Source: an uncultured Pseudomonadota bacterium
Lineage (GTDB): Bacteria; Pseudomonadota; Gammaproteobacteria; Steroidobacterales; Steroidobacteraceae
Reading direction: 5' to 3'
Assembly: GCA_903884235.1 (NCBI GenBank)
Contig: CAISEB010000020.1
Location: 62,001-126,000 of the forward strand
Length of the DNA stretch: 64,000 nucleotides
Shown here piece after piece: positions 34,753-42,074 of the stretch. Position 1 is the first letter of the stretch; every line of letters begins with the position of its first letter. The notes under the pieces were generated by a model that was given only the letters and a program-made list of their open reading frames with translations, made no database searches and was not told where the DNA came from. The position numbers were made by a program, and so were the translations under genes.

Positions 34753-35237
34753 CACTGCGGGAGCGCTTCGATGGCGACGTTGCGGTGGGCCCGCACGGCC
34801 GCACCATCCATCGCATTCCCCCGTTCCGCCGCGATCGTGGCGGCATCCATGGGTTTCGCGTCCGCTGGCGCGTGGCCGAGGTCGAAGATCACGTGATTGA
34901 GGACGGCCGCGAGCACGGCATCTTCGAGCTGGGCGAATTCCGGCATCTTGAAGTTGTAGTGCCGCTCGTCGACGACGATGTCGCCATACATGCCATACAG
35001 CACCGTCATCGCGAGCTGTCGGCGGCCTTCGGCGGTCGAGGCAAATCGCGGAGGATAGACGATGACCGGCGGCGCGAGGCCAGGCGTGCCGGCACCGGTC
35101 GGACGATGGCAGACCGCACAGCTCGCCTTGAAGGTCGCCGCGCCGTCCGGGTAGCGCGGCTCGTCATCGGCAAACGCCACAGTGGAGCATGCGAGCGACG
35201 CCAACAGGAGCAGCCCGAGCGGGCCCGACCGCCGCAT
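34752..35237 (-). CDS. periplasmic c-type cytochrome
   Basis: A 161-residue secreted monohaem cytochrome: signal peptide residues 1-23, haem site C40-A-V-C43-H44 (SCAVCHRPTGAG), and a likely methionine ligand in NFKMPEF near residue 103. Its start overlaps the stop of the dehydrogenase small subunit (TGATG). In known methylamine and aromatic-amine dehydrogenase systems electrons leave TTQ to amicyanin, azurin or a cytochrome c; no blue-copper gene is present here, so this protein is the natural first acceptor candidate. Confidence 0.82.
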   Translation of the reverse strand: MRRSGPLGLLLLASLACSTVAFADDEPRYPDGAATFKASCAVCHRPTGAGTPGLAPPVIVYPPRFASTAEGRRQLAMTVLYGMYGDIVVDERHYNFKMPEFAQLEDAVLAAVLNHVIFDLGHAPADAKPMDAATIAAERGNAMDGAAVRAHRNVAIEALPQ

Positions 35238-35788
35238 CACTTCCCCGCGACGCCCATGATGACCGACACCGAACAGTGGTAGTTCGGGTTGTCGTTGGCC
35301 ATGCACCAGTTCACGTCGTTGTTGAGGGACAGCCGGTACATCGGCTTCTCGCCCTCGTTGCGCACGCACGTGCACTGCCCGCAGCTCGTCTTACCGCAGC
35401 AGTCGTTGTACGAGACGATGTAGTCGCGGCCATCGACCGGGTTGTGGCACGTGCCAATCCACGTGATCGGCGAAGGCGTCGTGCCCGGCGGGCACGTCGA
35501 GGACGTGCCGCCACAGCACGAGCACAGGAAGCCGTCGATCGCGCAGTACTTCCAGTAGTCGCAGGAGTTGGGATCGGACGCCGACGCCTTTGGCGACATC
35601 GGCTTGCCGGTGCCAGGAGCCGCGGGCTCCCCGGCCTCGGCACGCGAGCCACGGCTGATCGGCAGCAGGGGCATCAGCGCCGAGCCGGTCAGCACCATGC
35701 CGAACGCACCGAGGAATCCGCGCCGCGAGGTGCGGCGCGCCAGTCCGCGCGAGGCGCGCTCGACCAGGCGGTCGAAGCGCTGCTGCAT
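35237..35788 (-). CDS. mauA: TTQ amine dehydrogenase small (light) subunit
   Basis: A 183-residue precursor with a Tat-like signal (RRTSRRGFLGAFG) and a cysteine-rich mature domain of methylamine or aromatic-amine dehydrogenases. The two tryptophans that become tryptophan tryptophylquinone are W110 and W161, 51 apart as are W57 and W108 of the Paracoccus enzyme; the biogenesis and catalytic aspartates fall at D85 (CAIDGFL) and D129 (YNDCCG) with the same offset of 53. The cysteine pattern CDYWKYC, CSCC, NDCCG, CGQCTC matches six disulfides. It oxidises a primary amine to the aldehyde plus ammonia. Methylamine and aromatic amines cannot be told apart from this subunit, so the symbol marks the family. 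Confidence 0.94.
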   Translation of the reverse strand: MQQRFDRLVERASRGLARRTSRRGFLGAFGMVLTGSALMPLLPISRGSRAEAGEPAAPGTGKPMSPKASASDPNSCDYWKYCAIDGFLCSCCGGTSSTCPPGTTPSPITWIGTCHNPVDGRDYIVSYNDCCGKTSCGQCTCVRNEGEKPMYRLSLNNDVNWCMANDNPNYHCSVSVIMGVAGK

Positions 35789-35790
35789 CG

Positions 35791-36978
35791 TTACGGGTTC
35801 AACAGTTGCCACAGTGTCTGCCCCAACTTGTCTTCGGCATGGAGAAGCTTGCCGGTCGTCGCGTCGAGGACCAGCAGCGAGGATTTCTCGGTCGCGACGA
35901 ACAGCAGCGGATGCTCGTCCTGCGTCGCGATCATGCAGAACGCGCCGCCGTACTTCTTCTCGTCGATCGACCACCGCGCCAGTCGCTTGTGCGTGATCGT
36001 GTCCGTCACCCAGACCTGGCTGCCGCCGAGCTTGTGGGTACCTTCGCCGCCGGCGTGCATCGCCACGTACAGGCGATGGCTCGATGGGTGGTACGCCACC
36101 ATCTGCTGTCCGCCCGGCCGCCAGTGGCCGCGTTCCTTGGCGGAGACCGTCGGCCAGACCGCCGGGAAGCGCGGATCAGCAGCGGACAGGTCGATCTCGT
36201 AGACATCGCCCATGAACGAGACGTGGTACGCCCCGGTCGGCGTCGCCACGCTCTGGACGAAGATCGGATCCTTGTCGACGTCGAAGAACGGCTTCGAAAC
36301 GCTGCGCGACGTTTCCTTGCCGGCGTCGTCATGGACGATCGTCAGCAGGCGTCCGTTCTCGCACAGCATCGAGACGCGGTGCCGCGTGCCGTCGATGGAC
36401 GGGATCGCCAGCACGCAGGCATCGGTATCGATCTCGCCGAGGATCTTCCTCGCGGCGACGTCGACGATCGAGATCGACGCGGCTGGCGTCAGGTTCGTCA
36501 CGTACAGGAACCGGCCATCTGGGCTGTAGGACAGGTTGAACGGCCCCATCGCGCCAGACTGGGCCTTCTTCGAGGTCAGCACGATCTCGCCTTGCAGCGA
36601 CAGCTTCGTGTTGTCCTCGAACTCGAGCACGTCGGTGCGCGTGCCGTGGCCGCCGCGCGACCAGTAGGTCGTCGCGATGGCCGTGGTCTTGTGGTCCGGG
36701 GACACCGCGACGTTCCCGTAGTACCCGGCTTCGAACTGGCCGAGCGCTCGGCCATGGTCGCCGTCGTACACCCAGACGCGCGCGTCGGTCTCGTTGTTGA
36801 AGGAATCGTCGAACGCGTACAACCAGTGGGGCGACCACGCCGGCATCGCCTCGACTTTGAGGTGCTCCGCGGCGAGCGGCGGCGGGGCCGGCTCAGGCGC
36901 CGTTGTTGCGGCGAGCGCGGAGTTGCCCGCGAACGCGATCAGCAGCACGCCAAGCAAGCTCGGCCCTGACAACCTCAT
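35791..36978 (-). CDS. mauB: TTQ amine dehydrogenase large (heavy) subunit
   Basis: A 395-residue secreted beta-propeller subunit: signal peptide residues 1 to about 23, then repeated blades such as GNVAVSPDHKTTAIATTYWSRGGHGTRTDVLEF, PDGRFLYVTNLTPAASISIVDV and HRLYVAMHAGGEGTHKLGGSQVWVTD, as in MauB and AauB. It shapes the substrate channel to TTQ on the small subunit in an alpha2-beta2 enzyme. It leads the operon and is followed by the small subunit after two bases. ATG 36978 has GAGGGGG upstream; longer frames start inside the divergent promoter region and are unlikely. Confidence 0.92.
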   Translation of the reverse strand: MRLSGPSLLGVLLIAFAGNSALAATTAPEPAPPPLAAEHLKVEAMPAWSPHWLYAFDDSFNNETDARVWVYDGDHGRALGQFEAGYYGNVAVSPDHKTTAIATTYWSRGGHGTRTDVLEFEDNTKLSLQGEIVLTSKKAQSGAMGPFNLSYSPDGRFLYVTNLTPAASISIVDVAARKILGEIDTDACVLAIPSIDGTRHRVSMLCENGRLLTIVHDDAGKETSRSVSKPFFDVDKDPIFVQSVATPTGAYHVSFMGDVYEIDLSAADPRFPAVWPTVSAKERGHWRPGGQQMVAYHPSSHRLYVAMHAGGEGTHKLGGSQVWVTDTITHKRLARWSIDEKKYGGAFCMIATQDEHPLLFVATEKSSLLVLDATTGKLLHAEDKLGQTLWQLLNP

Positions 36979-37094
36979 TGGAATCGCCCCCTCGACATGA
37001 ATCGGCATGGACAGTGTGCCACACGGGGCCCATTTTCGGGATGGCCCCCAAGTCGATGGACCGCGGACGACCGGCACGCGATACTCCGGCCGGC

Positions 37095-38369
37095 ATGAAT
37101 ACCCTCAATCCGCCGATTTCCGCCGCGCGCGGCCTGTTCCACGGCTGGAAAGTCCTGGCCGCCCTGTTCATCTCCGGGTTCTTCGTCTACGGCGGCGGGC
37201 TCTACTGCTTCACGCTGTTCGTGACCCCGCTGACCCGGGAATTTGGCTGGACCCGCGAGCAGACGGGCGGGATCGTCTCGTTCTTCTGGCTCACGGCGCC
37301 GCTGCTGATCGTCGGCGGGTTCGCGACGAAGCGCTTCGGTGTCACCCGATTGCTGCTTTGCGGCATCGTGATCGAGGCGCTGTGCGTGCTGATGCTGTCG
37401 ACCGTGTCGACGCTGTGGCAGATATACCTGCTCCGCGCCGCGATGGGATTCGGCAAGGTGATGTGGGCCGTGTCGATCCCGATCGTGATTTCGCACTGGT
37501 TCAAGCGTCGATTCGCATTCGCACTGGGCGTGGCCTGGGCGGGGTGGCACGTCGGCGGGATGGTGTTGGCGCCGATCTGCTCGTGGATCATCGAGGTGGC
37601 CGGGTGGCGGACGGCCTGCGTTGCCCTCGGCGTCGCGCTGCTCACGGTCGCGCTGCTGCCGGTGGCATGGGCGCAGCGGATCCGGTCACCCGCGGCGATC
37701 GGGCTTGGCCTCGACGGAGACTCTCTGGGCGAATCGGCCCCGGCCCCAGATTCGCAGGTCGCGACGCCGGTCACGACGCAGAACGACACTCTCGGCACCC
37801 TGCTCCGGTCGCCGACCTACTGGCTGGTTGCGATCGCGACGTTCTGCTTCTACTCCACGTATGGTGGCCTGCTCGCGCACGCCGCGGCGATCGTCGAGGG
37901 CGCCGGCTACACCGCCGGCATCGCCGCGATCGTGCTCGGCTCGACCGCCGGCTTCGCGGCATTCGGTGGGCTCGTCACTGGATGGATCCTCGACCGGTCG
38001 CCGCTGATGCGCGTCGCGGTGCTGGTCAACGGAACGCTGCTCGCCGGCGCCATCGGCCTGATGGCCGTGAACCTGTCGCCGTCGCTGCCGATGCTCGTCG
38101 TCTACGCGTCGTGCTTCGGCTTCACGATCGGCGGTTCGGACATCTTCTTCGTCGCGCTGCTGCGCAAGCGGTTCCCGCACGTCAGCGTCGATTTCGTCTA
38201 CAGCTCCTGGTACTGCATGGAGCTCGGCACGCTGCTCGTCGCGCCCATCCTCGCCGGCTGGGTCTACGACCGCACCGGCGACTATCGCCAGACACTCCTG
38301 CTACTGGTGGGCAGCGCGGTCGTCGCGATGGTGCTGACCGTCATCGCGGCGCGTGCACGCAAGGCCTGA
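37095..38369 (+). CDS. MFS transporter (monocarboxylate / oxalate-formate type)
   Basis: A 424-residue carrier with 12 membrane helices. The N-terminus FHGWKVLAALFISGFFVYGGGLYCFTLFVTPLTREFGW is typical of MCT-like and OxlT-like members, which move small organic acids with protons. It lies divergent from the amine dehydrogenase operon (116 bases apart) and 10 bases upstream of the FAD oxidase gene, so it may import a related amine or acid. The substrate is not known. Confidence 0.82.
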   Translation: MNTLNPPISAARGLFHGWKVLAALFISGFFVYGGGLYCFTLFVTPLTREFGWTREQTGGIVSFFWLTAPLLIVGGFATKRFGVTRLLLCGIVIEALCVLMLSTVSTLWQIYLLRAAMGFGKVMWAVSIPIVISHWFKRRFAFALGVAWAGWHVGGMVLAPICSWIIEVAGWRTACVALGVALLTVALLPVAWAQRIRSPAAIGLGLDGDSLGESAPAPDSQVATPVTTQNDTLGTLLRSPTYWLVAIATFCFYSTYGGLLAHAAAIVEGAGYTAGIAAIVLGSTAGFAAFGGLVTGWILDRSPLMRVAVLVNGTLLAGAIGLMAVNLSPSLPMLVVYASCFGFTIGGSDIFFVALLRKRFPHVSVDFVYSSWYCMELGTLLVAPILAGWVYDRTGDYRQTLLLLVGSAVVAMVLTVIAARARKA

Positions 38370-38379
38370 GGCGTCGACG

Positions 38380-39672
38380 ATGGCCGGCCCGCTTCGACTC
38401 GACCGATCGTTGGACCTGTACCCGACGACGGCGACTCCCACAGTGCCGACGCCGGCGTTCTCGGGAGAGCGCCGCGTTGCCGTCGCGGTCATCGGCGGCG
38501 GCTACACGGGACTGTCCACGGCGCTGCACGTCGCCGAACGCGGAGCCGAGGTTGCGCTGGTGGAGGCCGGCGAGCCTGGCTGGGGCGCCGCCGGTCGCAA
38601 CGGCGGCCAGGTCAACCCCGGACTCAAGCATGAGCCCGACGAGGTCGAGCGGACCCTCGGCCCGGTCCACGGACCGCGCCTTGTGCAGCTCGCCGGGGGC
38701 GCACCGGACTACCTCTTCTCGCTCGTCGAACGCCACGGGATCGATTGCGAGGCGGACCGCACCGCGACGCTGCGCGCTGCGTACCGGCACACCGATGTCG
38801 CCGCGCTCGAGACGCACGTAGAGCAGTGGCGTGCGCGCGGAGTCGCATTGGAGCTCCTGGACGCGGCACGCGCCTCGGCGGTAACCGGCACCGCGCGCTA
38901 CGTCGCCGCCAGCCGCGATCCCCGCGGCGGGTCCGTAAATCCCCTGTCCCTCGCGCGCGGGCTCGCCCGCGCGGCACTCGCGAAAGGCGCTGCCATCCAC
39001 GGTGACTCACGCGCCACGCGCATCGAGCGGGAGGGTCGCGGCTGGCGCATCACGACGCCGGGCGGCACGCTGCGCTCGAACGTACTGGTACTTGCGACCG
39101 ACGGCTACAGCGACAGGCTTTGGCCCGGACTCGCCCAGAGCTTCGTGCCGGTGTATAGCTCCATCATCGCGACGGAGCCACTGCCCGACGCGCTGGCACG
39201 CACGATCCTGCCCGCGGGCGAGGTGGTCTACGAGAGCGGCAACGTGACGGTCTACTATCGGCGCGACCGCGCCAACCGCCTGCTGATCGGCGGTCGTGGG
39301 CGCCAGCAGGATGCCCGCAGCCCGGAGGAATTCGCGCATCTGGTTAAGTACGCGCGGCGCCTCTGGCCGGCGCTCGGGGAGACCCGCTGGACCCATTGGT
39401 GGAATGGCCAGTTCGCGCTGACCCCGGACTTCTATCCACGCCTGCATTCGCCTGCGCCGAACCTGCTGATCGCACTCGGGTACAGCGGCCGCGGCGTCGC
39501 GCTGGCGACCGCGATGGGCAAGGAACTCGCCGCGGCCGCCACCGGCATGCCGCTCGCGGAGCTCGCACTGCCGGTCTCGCCGGTCAAACCGATCCCGATG
39601 CACCGATTCTGGAGAGTGGGCGTCGCGGCGCGGATCGCGCTCGGCCGCCTGCAGGACCGACTCGGCCGCTGA
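38380..39672 (+). CDS. FAD-dependent amine/amino-acid oxidase (PuuB / DAO family)
   Basis: A 430-residue flavin oxidase: VAVIGGGYTGLSTALHVAERG FAD loop (residues about 28-48), GWGAAGRNGGQVNPG (near 70, the motif shared with gamma-glutamylputrescine oxidase and sarcosine oxidase-like enzymes) and a C-terminal FAD contact in LIALGYSGRGVALATAMG. It should oxidise a C-N bond of an amine or N-alkyl amino acid, giving an aldehyde or imine plus H2O2 or passing electrons on. It follows the MFS gene by 10 bases, so the pair likely works together. A polyamine or N-methyl substrate is an inference. Confidence 0.8.
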   Translation: MAGPLRLDRSLDLYPTTATPTVPTPAFSGERRVAVAVIGGGYTGLSTALHVAERGAEVALVEAGEPGWGAAGRNGGQVNPGLKHEPDEVERTLGPVHGPRLVQLAGGAPDYLFSLVERHGIDCEADRTATLRAAYRHTDVAALETHVEQWRARGVALELLDAARASAVTGTARYVAASRDPRGGSVNPLSLARGLARAALAKGAAIHGDSRATRIEREGRGWRITTPGGTLRSNVLVLATDGYSDRLWPGLAQSFVPVYSSIIATEPLPDALARTILPAGEVVYESGNVTVYYRRDRANRLLIGGRGRQQDARSPEEFAHLVKYARRLWPALGETRWTHWWNGQFALTPDFYPRLHSPAPNLLIALGYSGRGVALATAMGKELAAAATGMPLAELALPVSPVKPIPMHRFWRVGVAARIALGRLQDRLGR

Positions 39673-39678
39673 GGCCCG

Positions 39679-40107
39679 TCAGCCGCGGCTCGCGCGCCCG
39701 CGGGAGCCTTCGTACGCGACCCAGCCGATGATGATCCCGATGCCTATGCCAAACAGCACGCGCGCCGCGGAGTTGACCGCCGTGCCGCTCGCGAGCGCAC
39801 CACCGAGACCGTCGCGCGTAATGTCGCTGAGGCGGGCGAGCACGATGCCACCGACGCCGAACGCGACGAGCTCGACCCACTGTGGCGTCCGCCGGCGACC
39901 GCCGGAGGGTTCGTTGCCAGAGGTCCAGCCGCTACCGAACAGCACGCCTCCGAGGACGCCCATCAGCCAGCGCGGCGCCGCGAGCTGCTCGGCGATGCCC
40001 GGCAGCGCGCCCGCCGTCATCCCCACGAGCCCCAGCCCCGTCATCACGAGGCCGAGCGCGGCGATCTTCGGCAGCGATTTGTCGGGTAGTACGGGCACGG
40101 TGCGCAT
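39679..40107 (-). CDS. membrane protein of unknown function
   Basis: A 142-residue protein with three or four hydrophobic segments (about residues 14-36, 45-60, 78-92, 113-130) and a glycine-rich composition. No family is recognised. It is convergent with the FAD oxidase gene, six bases from its stop, and 66 bases downstream of the acyl-CoA dehydrogenase gene's start-side neighbour region on the same strand. Confidence 0.5.
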   Translation of the reverse strand: MRTVPVLPDKSLPKIAALGLVMTGLGLVGMTAGALPGIAEQLAAPRWLMGVLGGVLFGSGWTSGNEPSGGRRRTPQWVELVAFGVGGIVLARLSDITRDGLGGALASGTAVNSAARVLFGIGIGIIIGWVAYEGSRGRASRG

Positions 40108-40173
40108 CTGTGGCTTGAACGGAGGCTTACGGTACGCCCTCCTCCGGGCCCACTCAAGCCGGCGCCGCTCGGA

Positions 40174-41922
40174 CTAGAACGTCTCCGGATCGGCCGCTGC
40201 GGCGACGTCGCTGCACGAGGCGACGAACGCGAGCCAGACCGCGATCTTCGGCAGCTCGCACTCGAAGAAGTAACGGCACGCCCGCAGCTTGCCGGCACAG
40301 AACGGATCGGCTGGATCGCGTACCGCGACCAGCGCCTGGTCGAGCCACAGCCATGCGACGACCAAATGGCCGAACGCCCGCAGGAACGGAGTCGCATTGT
40401 CGAACGCACACGCGCCGGGCGTGCGCTCGAGCACCGCGATCGTCGCGAGCGTCTGCGCCCATGCGGCATCGAGCGCGACGGCATGGGCCGCGAGGGCCGG
40501 GACTGCGGCCGCCCGATCGCGCACGGATGCGATGCGCGCGCCGGCGATGGCGAGCCCGGAACCCTGGTCACGCAGCACCTTGCGGCCGAGAAGGTCGAGC
40601 GCCTGGATACCGGTCGTCCCTTCGTGGATGGGATTGAGGCGATTGTCGCGGTAGAGCTGCTCGACGTCGAAGTCGCGCGTGTAGCCGTAGCCGCCATGCA
40701 CCTGGATGGCCGTGTCGCTCGCCGCAAGCCCGAACTCCGAAGGCCAGGTCTTCGCAACCGGCGTGAGCAGCGCGAGCAGCGAGCGCGATTCCGCGCTTTC
40801 CTCGTCGACCAGCCGGGCGCAGTAGAGGCAGAGCGCGACCGCACCCTCCGCGTAAGCCTTCTGCTCGAGCAGCATCCTTCGCACGTCCGGATGCTTGACG
40901 AGCAGCACAGGCGCGCCGCCGCGAACCCCGGGCAGCCTGCCTTGCCGGCGCTCGCGCGCGTAGCGGACCGAAAGCCGGAAGCCCCGGTAGGCAAGCATCG
41001 CGGCACCGAGTCCGACGCCGATGCGCGCCTCGTTCATCATCTGGAACATCTGCGGCAGGCCCTGGCCGAGCTCGCCGACGCGCCAGCCGATGGCACCACC
41101 ACGCTCGCCGAAATTGAGCAGGCAGTTCGCCGTGCCGCGATAGCCCATCTTGTGGTTGAGGCCGGCAACGGCGACATCGTTGCGTCGCCCGTCCGGAAGG
41201 ACCTTCGGGACGATGAACAGCGAGATGCCCTTGCTGCCCTCGGGCAATGCCCCGTCGACACCGGGCACCTTGGCGAGCACGAGGTGGACGATGTTCTCCG
41301 TGATGTCGTGGTCGCCGCCCGAGATCCACATCTTGTTGCCGACCAGCCGGTACCGGGCACCGAGATCGTCCTCGCCCTCGGGCTCGGCGCGCGTGCGGAT
41401 GTCGCCGAGGCTGGAACCAGCCTGCGGCTCGGACAGGCACATCGTGCCGAGCCAACGCCCTTCGATCTGCGGACGCGCATAGGCATCGACCTGCGCGGCG
41501 CTACCGAATGTCGCGATCAGGCGCGCGTTGGCGATCGTCAGCATCGCGTAGCCCGCGGTCGCGATGTTGGCGGCCGCGAACTGGGCGAACAGCGCCGACT
41601 GGACAAGGTAGGGCAGCGCCATGCCACCCAGTTCAGGCGGGAAGCCCGCCGAGAAAAGGCCCACCTCCGCGTACCGACGCAATGCTTCGCGTACGGCCGG
41701 CAGGACATGCACGCCCGCCTCGTCGAGGGTGGGCTCGTGACGATCCGCCTCGCGGTAGTGCGGCAGGAACCAGTCGCGCGCGCCCTGTTCGGCGAGTTCG
41801 AGGACGGAATCGACCGACTCCCGGGAGAGCGCCTCACCGCCGCGGGGCGGCAGGGACGCTGCGTCCAGCCAGTCGTGGACGAGGAAGGCCATGTCACGCG
41901 TCGTCAGGAGTCCGTCGTCCAT
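40174..41922 (-). CDS. acyl-CoA dehydrogenase, long DmdC-like form
   Basis: A 582-residue FAD acyl-CoA dehydrogenase with the extra C-terminal domain seen in the DmdC-like group. Marks are MCLSEPQAGSSLGDIRTRA (residues about 150-168), VGNKMWISGGDHD, and the catalytic glutamate in NPIHEGTTGIQALDLLGRK near residue 445. DmdC itself oxidises 3-methylmercaptopropionyl-CoA in DMSP breakdown; others in the group take medium or long acyl chains, so the substrate is open. ATG 41922 begins the conserved N-terminus; further upstream is the divergent promoter region. It stands as a single gene. Confidence 0.83.
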   Translation of the reverse strand: MDDGLLTTRDMAFLVHDWLDAASLPPRGGEALSRESVDSVLELAEQGARDWFLPHYREADRHEPTLDEAGVHVLPAVREALRRYAEVGLFSAGFPPELGGMALPYLVQSALFAQFAAANIATAGYAMLTIANARLIATFGSAAQVDAYARPQIEGRWLGTMCLSEPQAGSSLGDIRTRAEPEGEDDLGARYRLVGNKMWISGGDHDITENIVHLVLAKVPGVDGALPEGSKGISLFIVPKVLPDGRRNDVAVAGLNHKMGYRGTANCLLNFGERGGAIGWRVGELGQGLPQMFQMMNEARIGVGLGAAMLAYRGFRLSVRYARERRQGRLPGVRGGAPVLLVKHPDVRRMLLEQKAYAEGAVALCLYCARLVDEESAESRSLLALLTPVAKTWPSEFGLAASDTAIQVHGGYGYTRDFDVEQLYRDNRLNPIHEGTTGIQALDLLGRKVLRDQGSGLAIAGARIASVRDRAAAVPALAAHAVALDAAWAQTLATIAVLERTPGACAFDNATPFLRAFGHLVVAWLWLDQALVAVRDPADPFCAGKLRACRYFFECELPKIAVWLAFVASCSDVAAAADPETF

Positions 41923-42074
41923 CGCTGCTCCGTCGGTTCGGTCGCCACGCCGGCGTGGCCGTGTCGCTCGTATCGCACGCAGGGCCCATACGGTCAATGG
42001 CAAAGCCGCGGGTTGTCGCGGGACGTCCATCGCGGGATCATCGGCTCCCGCACCGCTGAGTCGTCGGAGCCCCC

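Noticed and set aside
34752-35237. The cytochrome next to the TTQ subunits as MauG, the dihaem enzyme that finishes TTQ
   Set aside because: It has one CxxCH and only 161 residues, whereas MauG has two haems and about 370 residues. No MauG is in the window.
37030-37065. Imperfect hairpin (GGGGCCCAT / ATGGCCCC) in the divergent region before the MFS gene
   Set aside because: It has a bulge and a long loop and no symmetric core, so I do not list it as an operator.
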